From: CALFVT01 sp964513675
GTDB lineage: Bacteria > Pseudomonadota > Alphaproteobacteria > Caulobacterales > Maricaulaceae
Direction: 5' to 3'
DNA length: 64,000 bases
Assembly: GCA_964513675.1 (NCBI GenBank)
Contig: CAZEOD010000004.1
Location: 1-64,000, forward strand
Part shown: piece by piece, positions 35,001 to 47,000 of the stretch
Position numbering within the stretch: the stretch's first letter is position 1
Layout: every line of letters begins with the position of its first letter
Made by a program: the position numbers and the translations under genes
Notes under the pieces: generated by a model
Databases searched by the model: none
Seen by the model: only the letters and a program-made list of their open reading frames with translations
Told to the model about the DNA's origin: nothing

Positions 35001-38000
35001 GCCAGTTATGAAATTGAACAGGGCGATTTAGATGCGGGCGGCCCGATCACCAATGAGGCGACGTTAAATGGCACGCCGCGCTTGGGAGATTACGCCGCGC
35101 TTTCTGATACAGAAACTGTCACCTTGATTGCACCGGATGCAAATTTGGCGCTTGTTAAAACGGCGAACCCAACTGCGAATGTCGCTGTAGGGGACATCAT
35201 CACCTATAGTTACGCCGTAGAGAATATCGGCAATGTAACCATGCAGAATGTCTCGATCACAGATGTGCATAGCGGCGAGGGGTCTTTATCGGCGATAACC
35301 CCGGCGAATGTAACAAGCTTAGCGCCGAATGAGACGACGAGCTTTACCGCGAGCTATGAAGTGACGCAGGCTGATATTGATAGCGGCGTTGATATCACGA
35401 ATATTGCAACGGCCAATGCAACTCCTATGGCAGGGAGTTATACACCTGTCAGTGATGATGCGCGTGTGACGCCAACGGATGCAGCTCCGCAGGTTCTTTT
35501 CACAAAGACGGCGGATATAACAAGCGAGCTCTCTGTTGGCGATATTGTCACCTATACATATCGGGCCGAAAATACGGGTAATGTGACCTTAAGCAATGTT
35601 GCCATTAGCGATGTTCATGAAGGGACAGGGCCTTTATCTGCGATTACGCCAGCAAGTTTTGCAACAGTGGCGGTTGGACAAATTGTTAATTTCACGGCGA
35701 ATTATGAAATCACCCAAGCTGATATTGATGCGGGCGTTCCTATTACGAATGAAGCGAGCCTTACGGCTGACCCTGCGCGCGGTACGCTGCCGCCCACCAC
35801 AGCCGATGCGCGTGTTACGCTTGATGCGGCGGCGCCGGAAATCACGCTTGATAAACGCGCCTTAACAGCAGAATTTACCGCGGTTGGCGATGAGCTTAGC
35901 TATGAATATGAGCTAGAGAACACAGGTAATGTTACGCTTGAAAATCTTGTCGTGGAAGATGACCGCATTGCGCTCGTCACTTGCCCCGTTACGGCGCTTG
36001 CCCCGGGCGAGACAACCCTTTGCTTGGCAAGCTATGAGGTGACGCAGGCTGACTTAAACGCTGGATCTGTAGTCAATATTGCCACGGTCAATGGTGACCC
36101 AGCGAGCGGTACATTAGCGCCGCAAACAGATACGGAAACGGTTAATGCCGTTCAGTCACCAGAGCTTAGCCTTGATAAGGACACAGACGATACGACATTC
36201 GCGGCGATTGGCGATGAGCTTAGCTATAGCTACACTGTCACCAACACAGGTAATGTCGAGATTACTGACATCGCGATAAGTGATGACCGGATCGCCGTTG
36301 TGGCTTGTCCTGAAACAACACTTGCCCCCGGCGAGATGACGATTTGTACGGCGAGCTATAGCGTCACCCAAGATGATCTTGATGCGGGCGAGGTCACAAA
36401 TATTGCCAGCGCAACAGGCACGCCAGCCGGCGGTGATCTGACGGATCCTGAAGATAGCGTCACGATAACGGGCGACCAGACTCCGAATTTAGAGATTGAG
36501 AAAACAGCGCTGGATACATCTTTTGCGGCTGTTGGTGATGTTTTAGATTATGAATATCTTGTCACCAATACGGGCAATGTCACGATTATAGATCCGATTA
36601 CGGTTAGCGATGACCGTATTGCCTCTGTCTCTTGTCCGGCCTTACCTGCGGGCGGCCTTGCGCCGACACAGAGCCTAACATGTAGCGCGAGCTATGCGGT
36701 TACGCAGGCTGATCTGGATGCGGCTATTGTGACGAATATCGCGAGTGCCTCTGACGGCACCACCACATCGCCTACCGATAGCGCGAGCGTTAACGGCATT
36801 CAAACACCGTCATTGATGCTTGTGAAAACAGCCAATGAACCTGACTTTGCGGCTGTTGGCGATATTTTGACATATAATTACAGCGTTACAAATACAGGGA
36901 ATGTTCGCATTGGCGATATTACTGTGAGTGATGATTTAATTGCTGCTGTGAGCTGTAATGTTCCCGCTATCGGCAATGGCGATGCGTTTCTTGACCCGAG
37001 TGAAATTGTTGTCTGTACGGCAAATTATAGCGTCACTCAGGCCGATTTAAATACAGGTTCGGTCACGAATAATGCCTCCGCGACCGGAACCCCTGCGGGC
37101 GGCAGCCTTGCGCCGGCGCTAGATGATGCCACGGTGAGCGCCGATCAATTACCGGAATTACGCCTCACGAAGGCCGCCAATGAAACGAGCTTTGCAGCGG
37201 TTGGCGATGCGCTGACATATAATTTCACGGTTGAGAATAGCGGCAATGTCGAGATTACAAACATTAGCGTGAGCGATGACCGCATTGCGTCAATATCTTG
37301 CCCCGTTACGCGCCTCATGCCGGGCGAAAGCGTTATTTGTACGGGCACAGATATAGTCTCTCAAATCGACATTGATGCCGGTTCAGTCGTGAATAATGCG
37401 GCCGCAACGGGCGACCCGTCTGGGGGCGTTTTGACAGACCCGACAGCCCAAGAAACAGTTGACGCGATACAATCGCCAGCCTTTGACATCGAGAAAAATG
37501 CTGTGACGGTTAATTTCGTCTCGCCGGGTGATATTTCTTCTTATGAATATGTCATCACCAATACGGGTAATGTTACTTTAACCGATCCGATTACGGTAAC
37601 AGATAATTTAATTCCGGTTGTTACATGTCCGGCGCTTCCTGCGGGCGGCCTTGCACCAAATGCAACGCTGACATGTAGCGCAGATTATGTTGTCACACAG
37701 GCTGATTTGGATGCAGGCTCGGTCACGAATTTAGCGTCCGCGAGTGACGGCACAACGACATCTGCGCAAACATCGGCGACCATACCGGCCACTCAAGATC
37801 CTGCGCTCTCTATAGTAAAATCCTCTGTCTCGACTGAAATTACAACAGCCGGCCAGATTGTAACTTATGACTTTACCGTTCGTAATGATGGTAACTTAAC
37901 GCTGACAGGCGGTGTTGATGTTGTGGATGATAAAATTGGCCGTATTAATTGTATCGCTGGAAATCTGATCCCCGGTGCGACAGCTAATTGTAGCGCGGAT

Positions 38001-41000
38001 TATGTTGTCACTCAGGCTGATCTGGATGCCGGATTTGTGACGAACCAAGCTTTTGCTGAAAATGACCGCGCCGTTTCTGCGCCTGTTGATTTAACGCTTA
38101 ATGCCGCGCAAGCGCCGTCACTAAGCTTTGCTAAGTCCGCCGTGAGCGCAAGCTTTACCAATGCGGGTGATGTCATTAATTATGAGTTCCGCCTTGAGAA
38201 TACAGGGAATGTTACCCTGACGGATGTTAGCGTTTCAGATGCGTTGATTCCCGTTATTTCATGCCCAAGCACAACACTTCTTCCGGCTGAGGTGATAACA
38301 TGTACGGGCGCTTATAGCGTCACGCAAGATGACGTTGATGCCGGCGAGGTCATTAATAATGCCTCTGCGTCTGCGGCGCCTCCGGGGGGCGCAGCTCCGA
38401 TCACGCCGACAAGCTCAGCTACAGTTGACGCCGCGTCAAACCCGTCCTTTACCTTTGAAAAGCGCGCAACGCGGACAGAGTTCGCAGCCGTTGGCGACAT
38501 CTTGACCTATGAATTTGATGTTGTGAATACGGGCTCTGTCACGCTGAATGATATTCTCATTACGGATGATTTGATTGCGGCTGTAAACTGTCCAGTTACA
38601 ACGCTCGCGCCGAGCGCTAGCACAATCTGTTCCGCGAATTATACGGTCATTCAGGCCGATATTGACGCCGGTAGCGTGATTAATAATGCGGGCGCAAGTG
38701 CCAGTCCTGCGGATGGGTCTATAGTGGATGATCTGACATCACAGGCCACCGTTTCGGCGGACCAAGCGCCAGAGCTTAGCCTTGAGAAGCGCGCGATTAC
38801 GGCAGATTTTGCCGCTGTGGGTGATGTTCTGTCCTATGAATATGACATTGTAAATATTGGCAATGTGAACATCACAAATCTGTCTGTGAGTGATGATAGG
38901 ATTGCGGCTGTGTCTTGCCCTGTAACGGCGCTTGCGCCGGGTGAGAGCACAATCTGCACGGCTGATTATAGCGTGACGCAGGCGGATATTGACGCGGGTA
39001 GCGTGACCAATATTGCCTCTGTGGACGGCACGCCAAGCGGCGGCAATTTAACACCGCCAGTGGATAGCGCGACAATTGACGCGGTTCAATCTCCGGAGTT
39101 GGCGATTGTTAAAACAGCGCTGACGGCGGATTTCTCTGCCGTTGGTGATGTACTGAATTATGAATATGATGTTACCAATAGCGGTAATATCACGATCACT
39201 GATCCGATCAGCGTAAGCGATGACCGCATTGCCAGCGTGTTATGTCCAGCCCTTCCATCGGGCGGACTTGCGCCAAATGACAGCTTGACCTGCACAGCGA
39301 GTTATATCGTAACACAGGCCGATATTGACACCGGCAACGTGACAAATATTGCGAGCGCCAGTGACGGAACCAATAGATCATTGCCAGATGATGCGGTGGT
39401 TAATGCGGTTCAAGCGCCGTCTCTAGCGATGACAAAAACCGGTACGCCGCAGCTCTTTACGGCGCTGGGCGAAACGGTGAGCTATGATTATGTGATTACG
39501 AATACGGGTAATGTCACCATTACAGAGCCGATTACCGTGAGTGATGACCGGATTTCTATGGTAAGCTGTCCGGCTCTGCCTCTTGTTGGCTTGCTACCGG
39601 GCGAGAGCTTGACCTGTTCCGCCTCTGATAATGTGACGCAGGCCGATCTGGATGCTGGCTTCATTGAGAATACGGCCCAAGCAAGCGACGGAACAATCAC
39701 AACCGATGATGTGACGGAAACAGTGAACGCGGATCAGACTCCGGCGCTGGAGCTTGATAAAACAGTATTGGATGCAAGCTTTAATGCCGTTGGTGATATT
39801 ATTAATTATACTTATGCGGTGACCAATACAGGGAATGTTACGATTACAGACTCCATTAGCGTGAGTGATGACCGGATTTCTTCTGTCTCCTGTCCAGCGC
39901 TTCCGGGCGGGAGTTTAGCGCCCGGCAATAGCGTGACCTGTACGGCGAATTATACCATTACCCAAGCTGATTTGGATGCAGGCTTTGTCACGAATATTGC
40001 GGTAGCCTCTATTCCGGGGACGCGCTCTCCTGAAGATACAGCGACGACAAACGCTGACCAGGCCCCAGCCTTATCAATTGTTAAAACGGCTCTTGAGGCA
40101 AGTTTTGTAAATATCGGCGATGTGCTGAGCTATGAATATCTTGTGCGCAATACGGGTAATGTTACTTTGATGGGTAATGTGTCTGTTACAGATGACCGTA
40201 TTTCTGCCGTTAGCTGTCCGTCAATTTCCCCGCAAGGATTTGCGCCAAATGAAACCATCAGCTGCACAGCGAGCTATAGTGTTACGCAGGCTGATATTGA
40301 TGCAGGCGATGTCACGAATATTGCCTCTGCACGGAACGGCGAGACTGTCTCCCCAACCGATACCGCTGTTGTCACAGCGGATCAGCAGCCGGGATTACAG
40401 ACTGTTAAACGTGCGCTGCAAGTCAGCTATGACGCGGTTGGCGATGTTGTTTCCTATGAATATGATGTGATTAACACGGGGAATACAACGATCACCGCGC
40501 CGATTACCGTGAGTGATAACCGTATTTCAAATGTTGTCTGTCCAGCCTTGCCGGCGGGCGGTCTGGCCCCAAGCGCCGCGATTACTTGCGCGGCTGATTA
40601 TGTAATTACGCAAGATGATATTGACCTTGGGTTTGTTGAAAATATTGCGGCCTCATCAGACGGCACAACTGGATCAGCCCCTGTAACGGAGCGCGTTGAG
40701 GCGACCCAAACACCGGCGTTATCAATTGATAAAACGGCGCTGGATAATAATTTTGCAGTGATTGGCGATGTTATTAGCTACGAATATCTTGTCACCAATA
40801 CGGGCAATGTCACCCTGACGGATGCGGTGACGGTTAGCGATGACCGGATTGCATCGGTTAATTGTCCAGCTCTACCCGCAGGCGGGCTTGCGCCGACTAT
40901 GTCTTTAACCTGTACAGCGAGTTATAGCGTGACACAGGCCGATATTGACGCGGGCAGCGTGACCAATATTGCTAGCGCCGCATCAGGCGCAACGGACTCT

Positions 41001-44000
41001 GGCGATGACAGCGTCACCGTGAACGGCACGCAGACGCCTTCATTGTCGATTGTGAAGACAGCCAATCAGGCGAGCTTCACAGCGGTCGGCGATGTTTTAA
41101 GCTATGATTATGCGGTAACTAATACAGGGAACATCACGCTGAGCGGTAATATCATGGTTGATGATGACCGGATTGATAGCGTGTTATGTCCTGCGCTACC
41201 GGCAGGCGGGCTTGCGCCGAGCGGCGTTGTGACCTGCACAGCGAGCTATATTGTTACGCAGGCTGATATTGATGCGGGCGATGTCACGAATATTGCCTCT
41301 GCACGGAACGGCGAGACTGTCTCCCCGGCCGATACGGCTGTTGTCACAGCCAATCAGCAGCCCGCGCTTGATATTATCAAACGCGCACTTGAAACAACTT
41401 ATAGCAATGTCGGAGATCAAATCGGCTATGAATTTGATGTTTCCAATATCGGGAACACGACAATAACAAACCCTATCACAGTTTCTGATGACCGGATTGC
41501 CAGCGTGAATTGTCCAGCCTTACCGGCGGGCGGCCTCATCCCGGGCGGGTCAATCACATGTAGCGGCGTTTATAGCGTCACACAGCAAGACCTTGATGAT
41601 GGCGTTGTCGAGAATATAGCGAGCGCGACTGATGGTGTTGCGACATCCCCAGTTGTAAACCGCCGTGTCTTTGCCACGCGCAACGCTTTGCTGGAGATTG
41701 ATAAAGAGGCTGTGAATGTTAATTTCACATTGCCGGGCGACATAGTCACCTATAATTATACCGTGACCAATGCGGGTAATGTGACGGTAACAGATCCTAT
41801 TACGGTCGATGATAATTTAATTGCGGCTGTAATATGTCCGGCCTTACCTGCGGGCGGGCTTGCGCCAGGGGCGTCTTTGGTCTGTACAGCAGATTATGTG
41901 GTAACGCTTGATAATCTTGACGTGGGTGTTGTTGTGAATATCGCCACCGCTACGGCAGGCGACGTGAGTTCTGCCCCAACATCTGAGACGATTCCAGACG
42001 GCGCAAATCCAGCCATTGAACTTCGCAAATCATCGCAAGACACAAGCTTTGCAGCCGTAGGCGATGTGTTGACCTATGAGTTTGAAATTGAAAATACTGG
42101 CAATGTGACGCTCGTAAATACGATCGAAGTTGTTGATAACCGGATTGGAACGATCCCGTGTTTTGCCGGCCCGACGTTTATTCCGAACCAGATTGAACGC
42201 TGCACGGCTGATTATACCGTCACTCAGGCAGATATTGATGCAGGCTTTGTCACCAATGATGCTTTTGCTATGCATCCGCGCACCAGCTCCCCGCCTGACT
42301 TCGTGACGATTCCTGCGGTTCAAAACCCGCAGATCGGCCTGACGAAGACGGCGCAGACACCACAGTTTGCGCAAGTCGGAGATGTTATTAATTACGACTA
42401 TATTGTCACGAATATCGGCAATGTTACGCTTGTGCAGGATGTCAGCGTCACCGACGATCAAATTGCGAATGTTAGCTGTGAGGCAATGCCTGCTGGCGGC
42501 CTTGCGGTTAATGCGAGCGTGACCTGTACGGGGAGCGATATTGTTACGCAGGCTGATTTGGATGCTGGCTTTATTATTAATAATGCGGCGGCCTCTGACG
42601 GGACGACAACATCAGATTCTGTCCAAGAGCGAGTCAATGCGGCGCAAACGCCAAGCCTTGGATTTGTTAAAACGGCGCTTGATAGTGATTTCACGGCCGT
42701 AGGTGATAGTCTGGATTATAGCTATCTTGTCACCAATACGGGCAACATCACGATTACAGATCCGATTACGGTATCTGATGACCGCATTGCATCGGTTAGC
42801 TGCCCTGCGCTGCCTGCGGGCGGTTTGGCGCCCAATGCCTCTGTTACCTGTACGGGGAGCGATCTTGTTACGCAGGCTGACCTTGATGCCGGCGTTGTAA
42901 CGAATATCGCCTCTGCGAGCGACGGCACGACAACATCAGATACGGATACGGCCTCTGTAAGCGGCACACAAACACCCGCGCTTGAGATCGTGAAAACCTC
43001 ACAGCAAACCCGTTTTGCAGATGTCGGGGATGTGCTGAGCTATGATTATGATGTTACGAATATTGGTAATGTCACGCTGACGGATGCGATTACGGTCAAT
43101 GATGACCGCATTGCCAATGTTACCTGTCCAGCGCTTCCTGCGGGCGGACTTGCTCCGCGCGGCTCGATCACATGTTCTGCAGATTATAGCGTCACGCAAG
43201 ACGATATTGATGCGGGCTCTGTCACGAATATTGCCTCGGCAAGGTCAGGCGCTGTGGTCTCTGATGATGACAGCTTGACGATTAATGGTGAGCAAACACC
43301 GGCTTTAACACTCGTCAAAACGGCCTTGGATAATAGTTTTGCGGCGATTGGTGACCGGATTGATTATGAATATGTCGTGACCAATACGGGTAATGTGACG
43401 CTAACGCGCGGGATTGATATTTCTGATGACCGGATTTCATCTGTGAATTGCCCCGCCCTGCCGGCCGGCGGCCTCGCGGTTAATGCGAGCTTGACCTGTA
43501 CGGCGAGCGATAGAGTTGACCAAGCCGATATTGATGCGGGTATTGTCACCAATATGGCGGTTGCAAGCGACGGCGTCATCACATCTCCGTCTGTCGAGGA
43601 AAGCGTATCAGGCGATCAAACGCCGGCGCTAAGCTTAGCTAAAACGGCGCTTGATAGTGATTTCACGGCCGTAGGCGATACGCTAAATTATAGCTATCTT
43701 GTGACCAATACGGGCAACATCACGATTACAGATCCGATTACCGTGTCTGATGACCGGATTGACAGCGTCACATGCCCGGTATTGCCAACAGGCGGATTAT
43801 TACCCGGCGGCTCTCTCACCTGTACGGCGACGGATAATGTTACGCAGGCAGATTTGGATGCGGGCTTTGTTACGAATACGGCGTCTGCGAGTGACGGAAA
43901 TATTTCGTCTAATACATCGAGCCAAACAGTGAGCGGAACGCAGAGCCCGAATTTGACGATTGAAAAATCATCAGAGGACACAACATTTGCAGTCGCCGGC

Positions 44001-47000
44001 GATGTGCTGAGCTATACATATGAAGTCTTTAACCTTGGCAATGTCACGCTAACGGATGCGATTACAGTCAGTGATGACCGTATTGCCAATGTTATCTGTC
44101 CAGCGCTTCCTGCGGGCGGACTTATACCGGGCGATTCGATCATTTGCGCGGCGAGCGATGTTGTGACGCAAGCAGATGTCGATGCAGGTTTTGTGATGAA
44201 CACAGCCTTTGCATCTGATGGAACCCTCACGACTTCGCCTGTTAGTCTTCGGATTAACGGCGCGCAAACGCCTGAGATGTCTCTTGTGAAAAACGCGCTG
44301 ACCTCAGAGTTTGCAACTGTTGGCGAGACGTTGTCCTATGAATATATCGTCACCAATACAGGCAATATCACATTAACCAGCGCGATCATGATTACGGATG
44401 ACCGGATTGCGGTTATAGCCTGTCCTGCGCTTCCAGCGGGCGGACTTGTTCCTGATGCGTCTATCACCTGTACGGCGAGCGATAATGTGACCCAAGCTGA
44501 TCTGGATGCCGGCTTTGTCACGAATATCGCGCAGGCCTCTGATGGGACGATATCATCTGACGCGATGAGCGCGACTGTAACAGGCGCGCAATCATCAGGC
44601 CTTGAGATTGAAAAACTTGCGATGACAAGTGATTACACAGCTCTTGGCGATGAATTGCTTTATAGCTATATCGTTCGAAATACGGGTAATGTCACCTTGA
44701 CCGAGCCGATTACAGTCAGTGATGACCGTATTGCCGATGTCACATGTCCGGCTTTGCCAAGCGGCGGTTTATTGCCAGATGCAACGATCACCTGCGATGC
44801 CGTATATAGCGTGACGCAAAACGATATTGATTTTGGCTCTGTGACGAATATTGCGAGCGCAACAGACGGAACCGTGACCTCACCAACTGATAGCGTGACG
44901 GTCAATGGGACGCAGCAACCGGCGCTTGGACTTGTAAAAACGTCGCCCTCGGATGCGTTTAACGCCGTGGGTCAAGTCATCACCTATAATTACGAGGTGA
45001 CAAATATAGGTAATGTTACGCTGACAACGGCCTTGACGGTCTCTGATGACCGCATTGCGAGCGTTACATGTCCTGCGCTGCCAGAGGGCGGTCTTGTCCC
45101 TGATGCGTCAATCATGTGTAGCGCGGATTATAGCGTCACACAGGCGGATATTGATGCAGGATTCGTTACGAATATTGCCAGCGCCTCTAATGGCGTTATC
45201 ACATCTGCGCCGGTTGATCTGACGATTGACGCCGTCACAGCACCAAGCCTCAGCCTTGTCAAAACAGCGCTAACGACAGAGTTCTCTGGGCTGGGTGATA
45301 TCTTGTCTTATGAATATCTTGTGACCAATACGGGCAACATCACGATTACAAATCCGATTACCGTATCTGATGACCGTATTGATGCGGTCAGCTGTCCCGC
45401 GCTTCCAGCGGGCGGTTTGGCGCCCAATGCCTCTCTTACCTGTACGGCGCAAGATGTTGTGACGCAGGCCGACCTTGATGCCGGCTCTGTCACGAATATC
45501 GCCTCTGCGAGTGACGGCACGACAACATCCGATACGGATACGGCCTCTGTGAGCGGCACGCAAACACCTGCACTTGAAATTGTGAAAACGGCACTGAGCG
45601 CTGATTATGCGGCTGTAGGTGATGTTCTAAGCTATCGCTATAACGTGACAAATGCGGGCAATGTGACGATCACCGCGCCGATAACAGTCAGCGATGACCG
45701 TATTGATGCGGTCACTTGTCCCGCGCTTCCAGCGGGCGGCTTAGCGCCCAATGCTAGCTTGACCTGTAGCGCGGATTATGTCGTGACGCAGGCCGACCTT
45801 GATGCCGGCTCTGTCACGAATATCGCCTCCGCGAGTGACGGCAATATTACATCACCTGCGGATGATGCAACGGTTGACGCGCGCGNNNNNNNNNNNNNNN
45901 NNNNNNNNNNNNNNNNNNNNNNNNNNNNNNNNNNNNNNNNNNNNNNNNNNNNNNNNNNNNNNNNNNNNNNNNNNNNNNNNNNNNNGCGAGTGACGGCAAT
46001 ATTACATCACCTGCGGATGATGCAACGGTTGACGCGCGCGCCCTCCCTGCGCTTGAGATTGTGAAAACATCTCCAGATGCGACTTATGCTGAGCTTGGCC
46101 AAATCTTGACGTATAATTACAGCGTGACCAATACAGGTAATGTTACCTTCACAGCGCCGATTACGGTGTCTGATGACCGCATTGCCGATGTCACCTGTCC
46201 AGCCCTGCCAAGCGGCGGCCTTGTCCCGGCGGCGGCTCTATCATGTACAGCTAGCTATGCCGTGACGCAGCTTGATCTGGACGCGGGTGAGGTGACGAAT
46301 ATCGCCTCTGCCAGCGACGGTACAACAGCGTCAGAGCCTGTCAGCTTAACCATCGAAGCTACGGCCTTGCCAGCGCTTGCGATTGTGAAAACTGCGACAA
46401 CCGAAAGCTTCGCTATGCCGGGTGATATTATCTCTTATGAATATATCGTCACCAATACGGGGAATGTGACGCTTAACGCGGCGATTACGGTTAATGATGA
46501 CAAGATTGAAGCCGTTAGCTGTCCAGCACTTCCAGCCGGCGGTCTTGCCCCGCAAGCGAGCCTGACATGCCGTGCGGATTATGACGCCGTGCAAGCGGAT
46601 ATTGACGCCGGTTTTGTCACGAATATTGCCAGCGGTCAGTCTGGCGATATCATCTCTGAAGAGGTCAGCGAAACAGTTGAGGCTCAGCGCCTGCCAGCGA
46701 TGAATGTTTTGAAAACAGCCCGCGCGCCGCAGCAAGTCTTTGGCCCGATCTATGACGTGATCTATGAGCTTGAAATGGAAAATACAGGGAATGTCACCCT
46801 GACCGACATGAGCCTTGAAGATAATCTAACGCAGGCCCTCGCGCCGTCGACCTTAATTGGAACGCCGCAAGTGAGCTTGGCTGATTTCACGACAGGCGCT
46901 GCCAATGATAATTACAACGGCGCGGATAATATTGAGCTCTTAGCGGAGGGCACTAGCCTCGCGGTTGGCGAGACCGGCAGTGTGACGCTTCTTGTTCGGA

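Larger units (their letters stand above)
32739..46696 (+). repeat. Array of 42 tandem DUF11-like domains, two subtypes
   Basis: Each unit is about 108 residues (about 325 bases) and starts with a K-T/S-A block, then VGD-x-x-x-Y-x-Y-x-V-x-NTGN and ends Q-x-P. Unit 1 (from 32739) and units 10-42 (35838-46696) have one Cys pair of the form SCPALPAGGLAPNASLTC; I checked it in every one of these 34. Units 2-9 (33069-35837) lack Cys and have instead the loop DVHxGxGxLSAITP. Some units share long near-identical DNA, e.g. 40281-40378 and 41253-41350 agree at 94 of 98 bases. DUF11 domains are Ig-like and form rod-like stalks in surface proteins; one intramolecular disulfide per unit would stiffen them. 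Confidence 0.9.

Noticed and set aside
35596..35865. Arg-rich open frames in other phases of the giant gene (for example here, 41251 and 42703)
   Set aside because: Arise from repetitive, codon-biased sequence in shifted frames; they recur at the unit period and have no independent signals.
32739..46696. CRISPR-like regularity of about 325-base units
   Set aside because: The units are in-frame protein domains with degenerate DNA and no short identical repeats with unique spacers.
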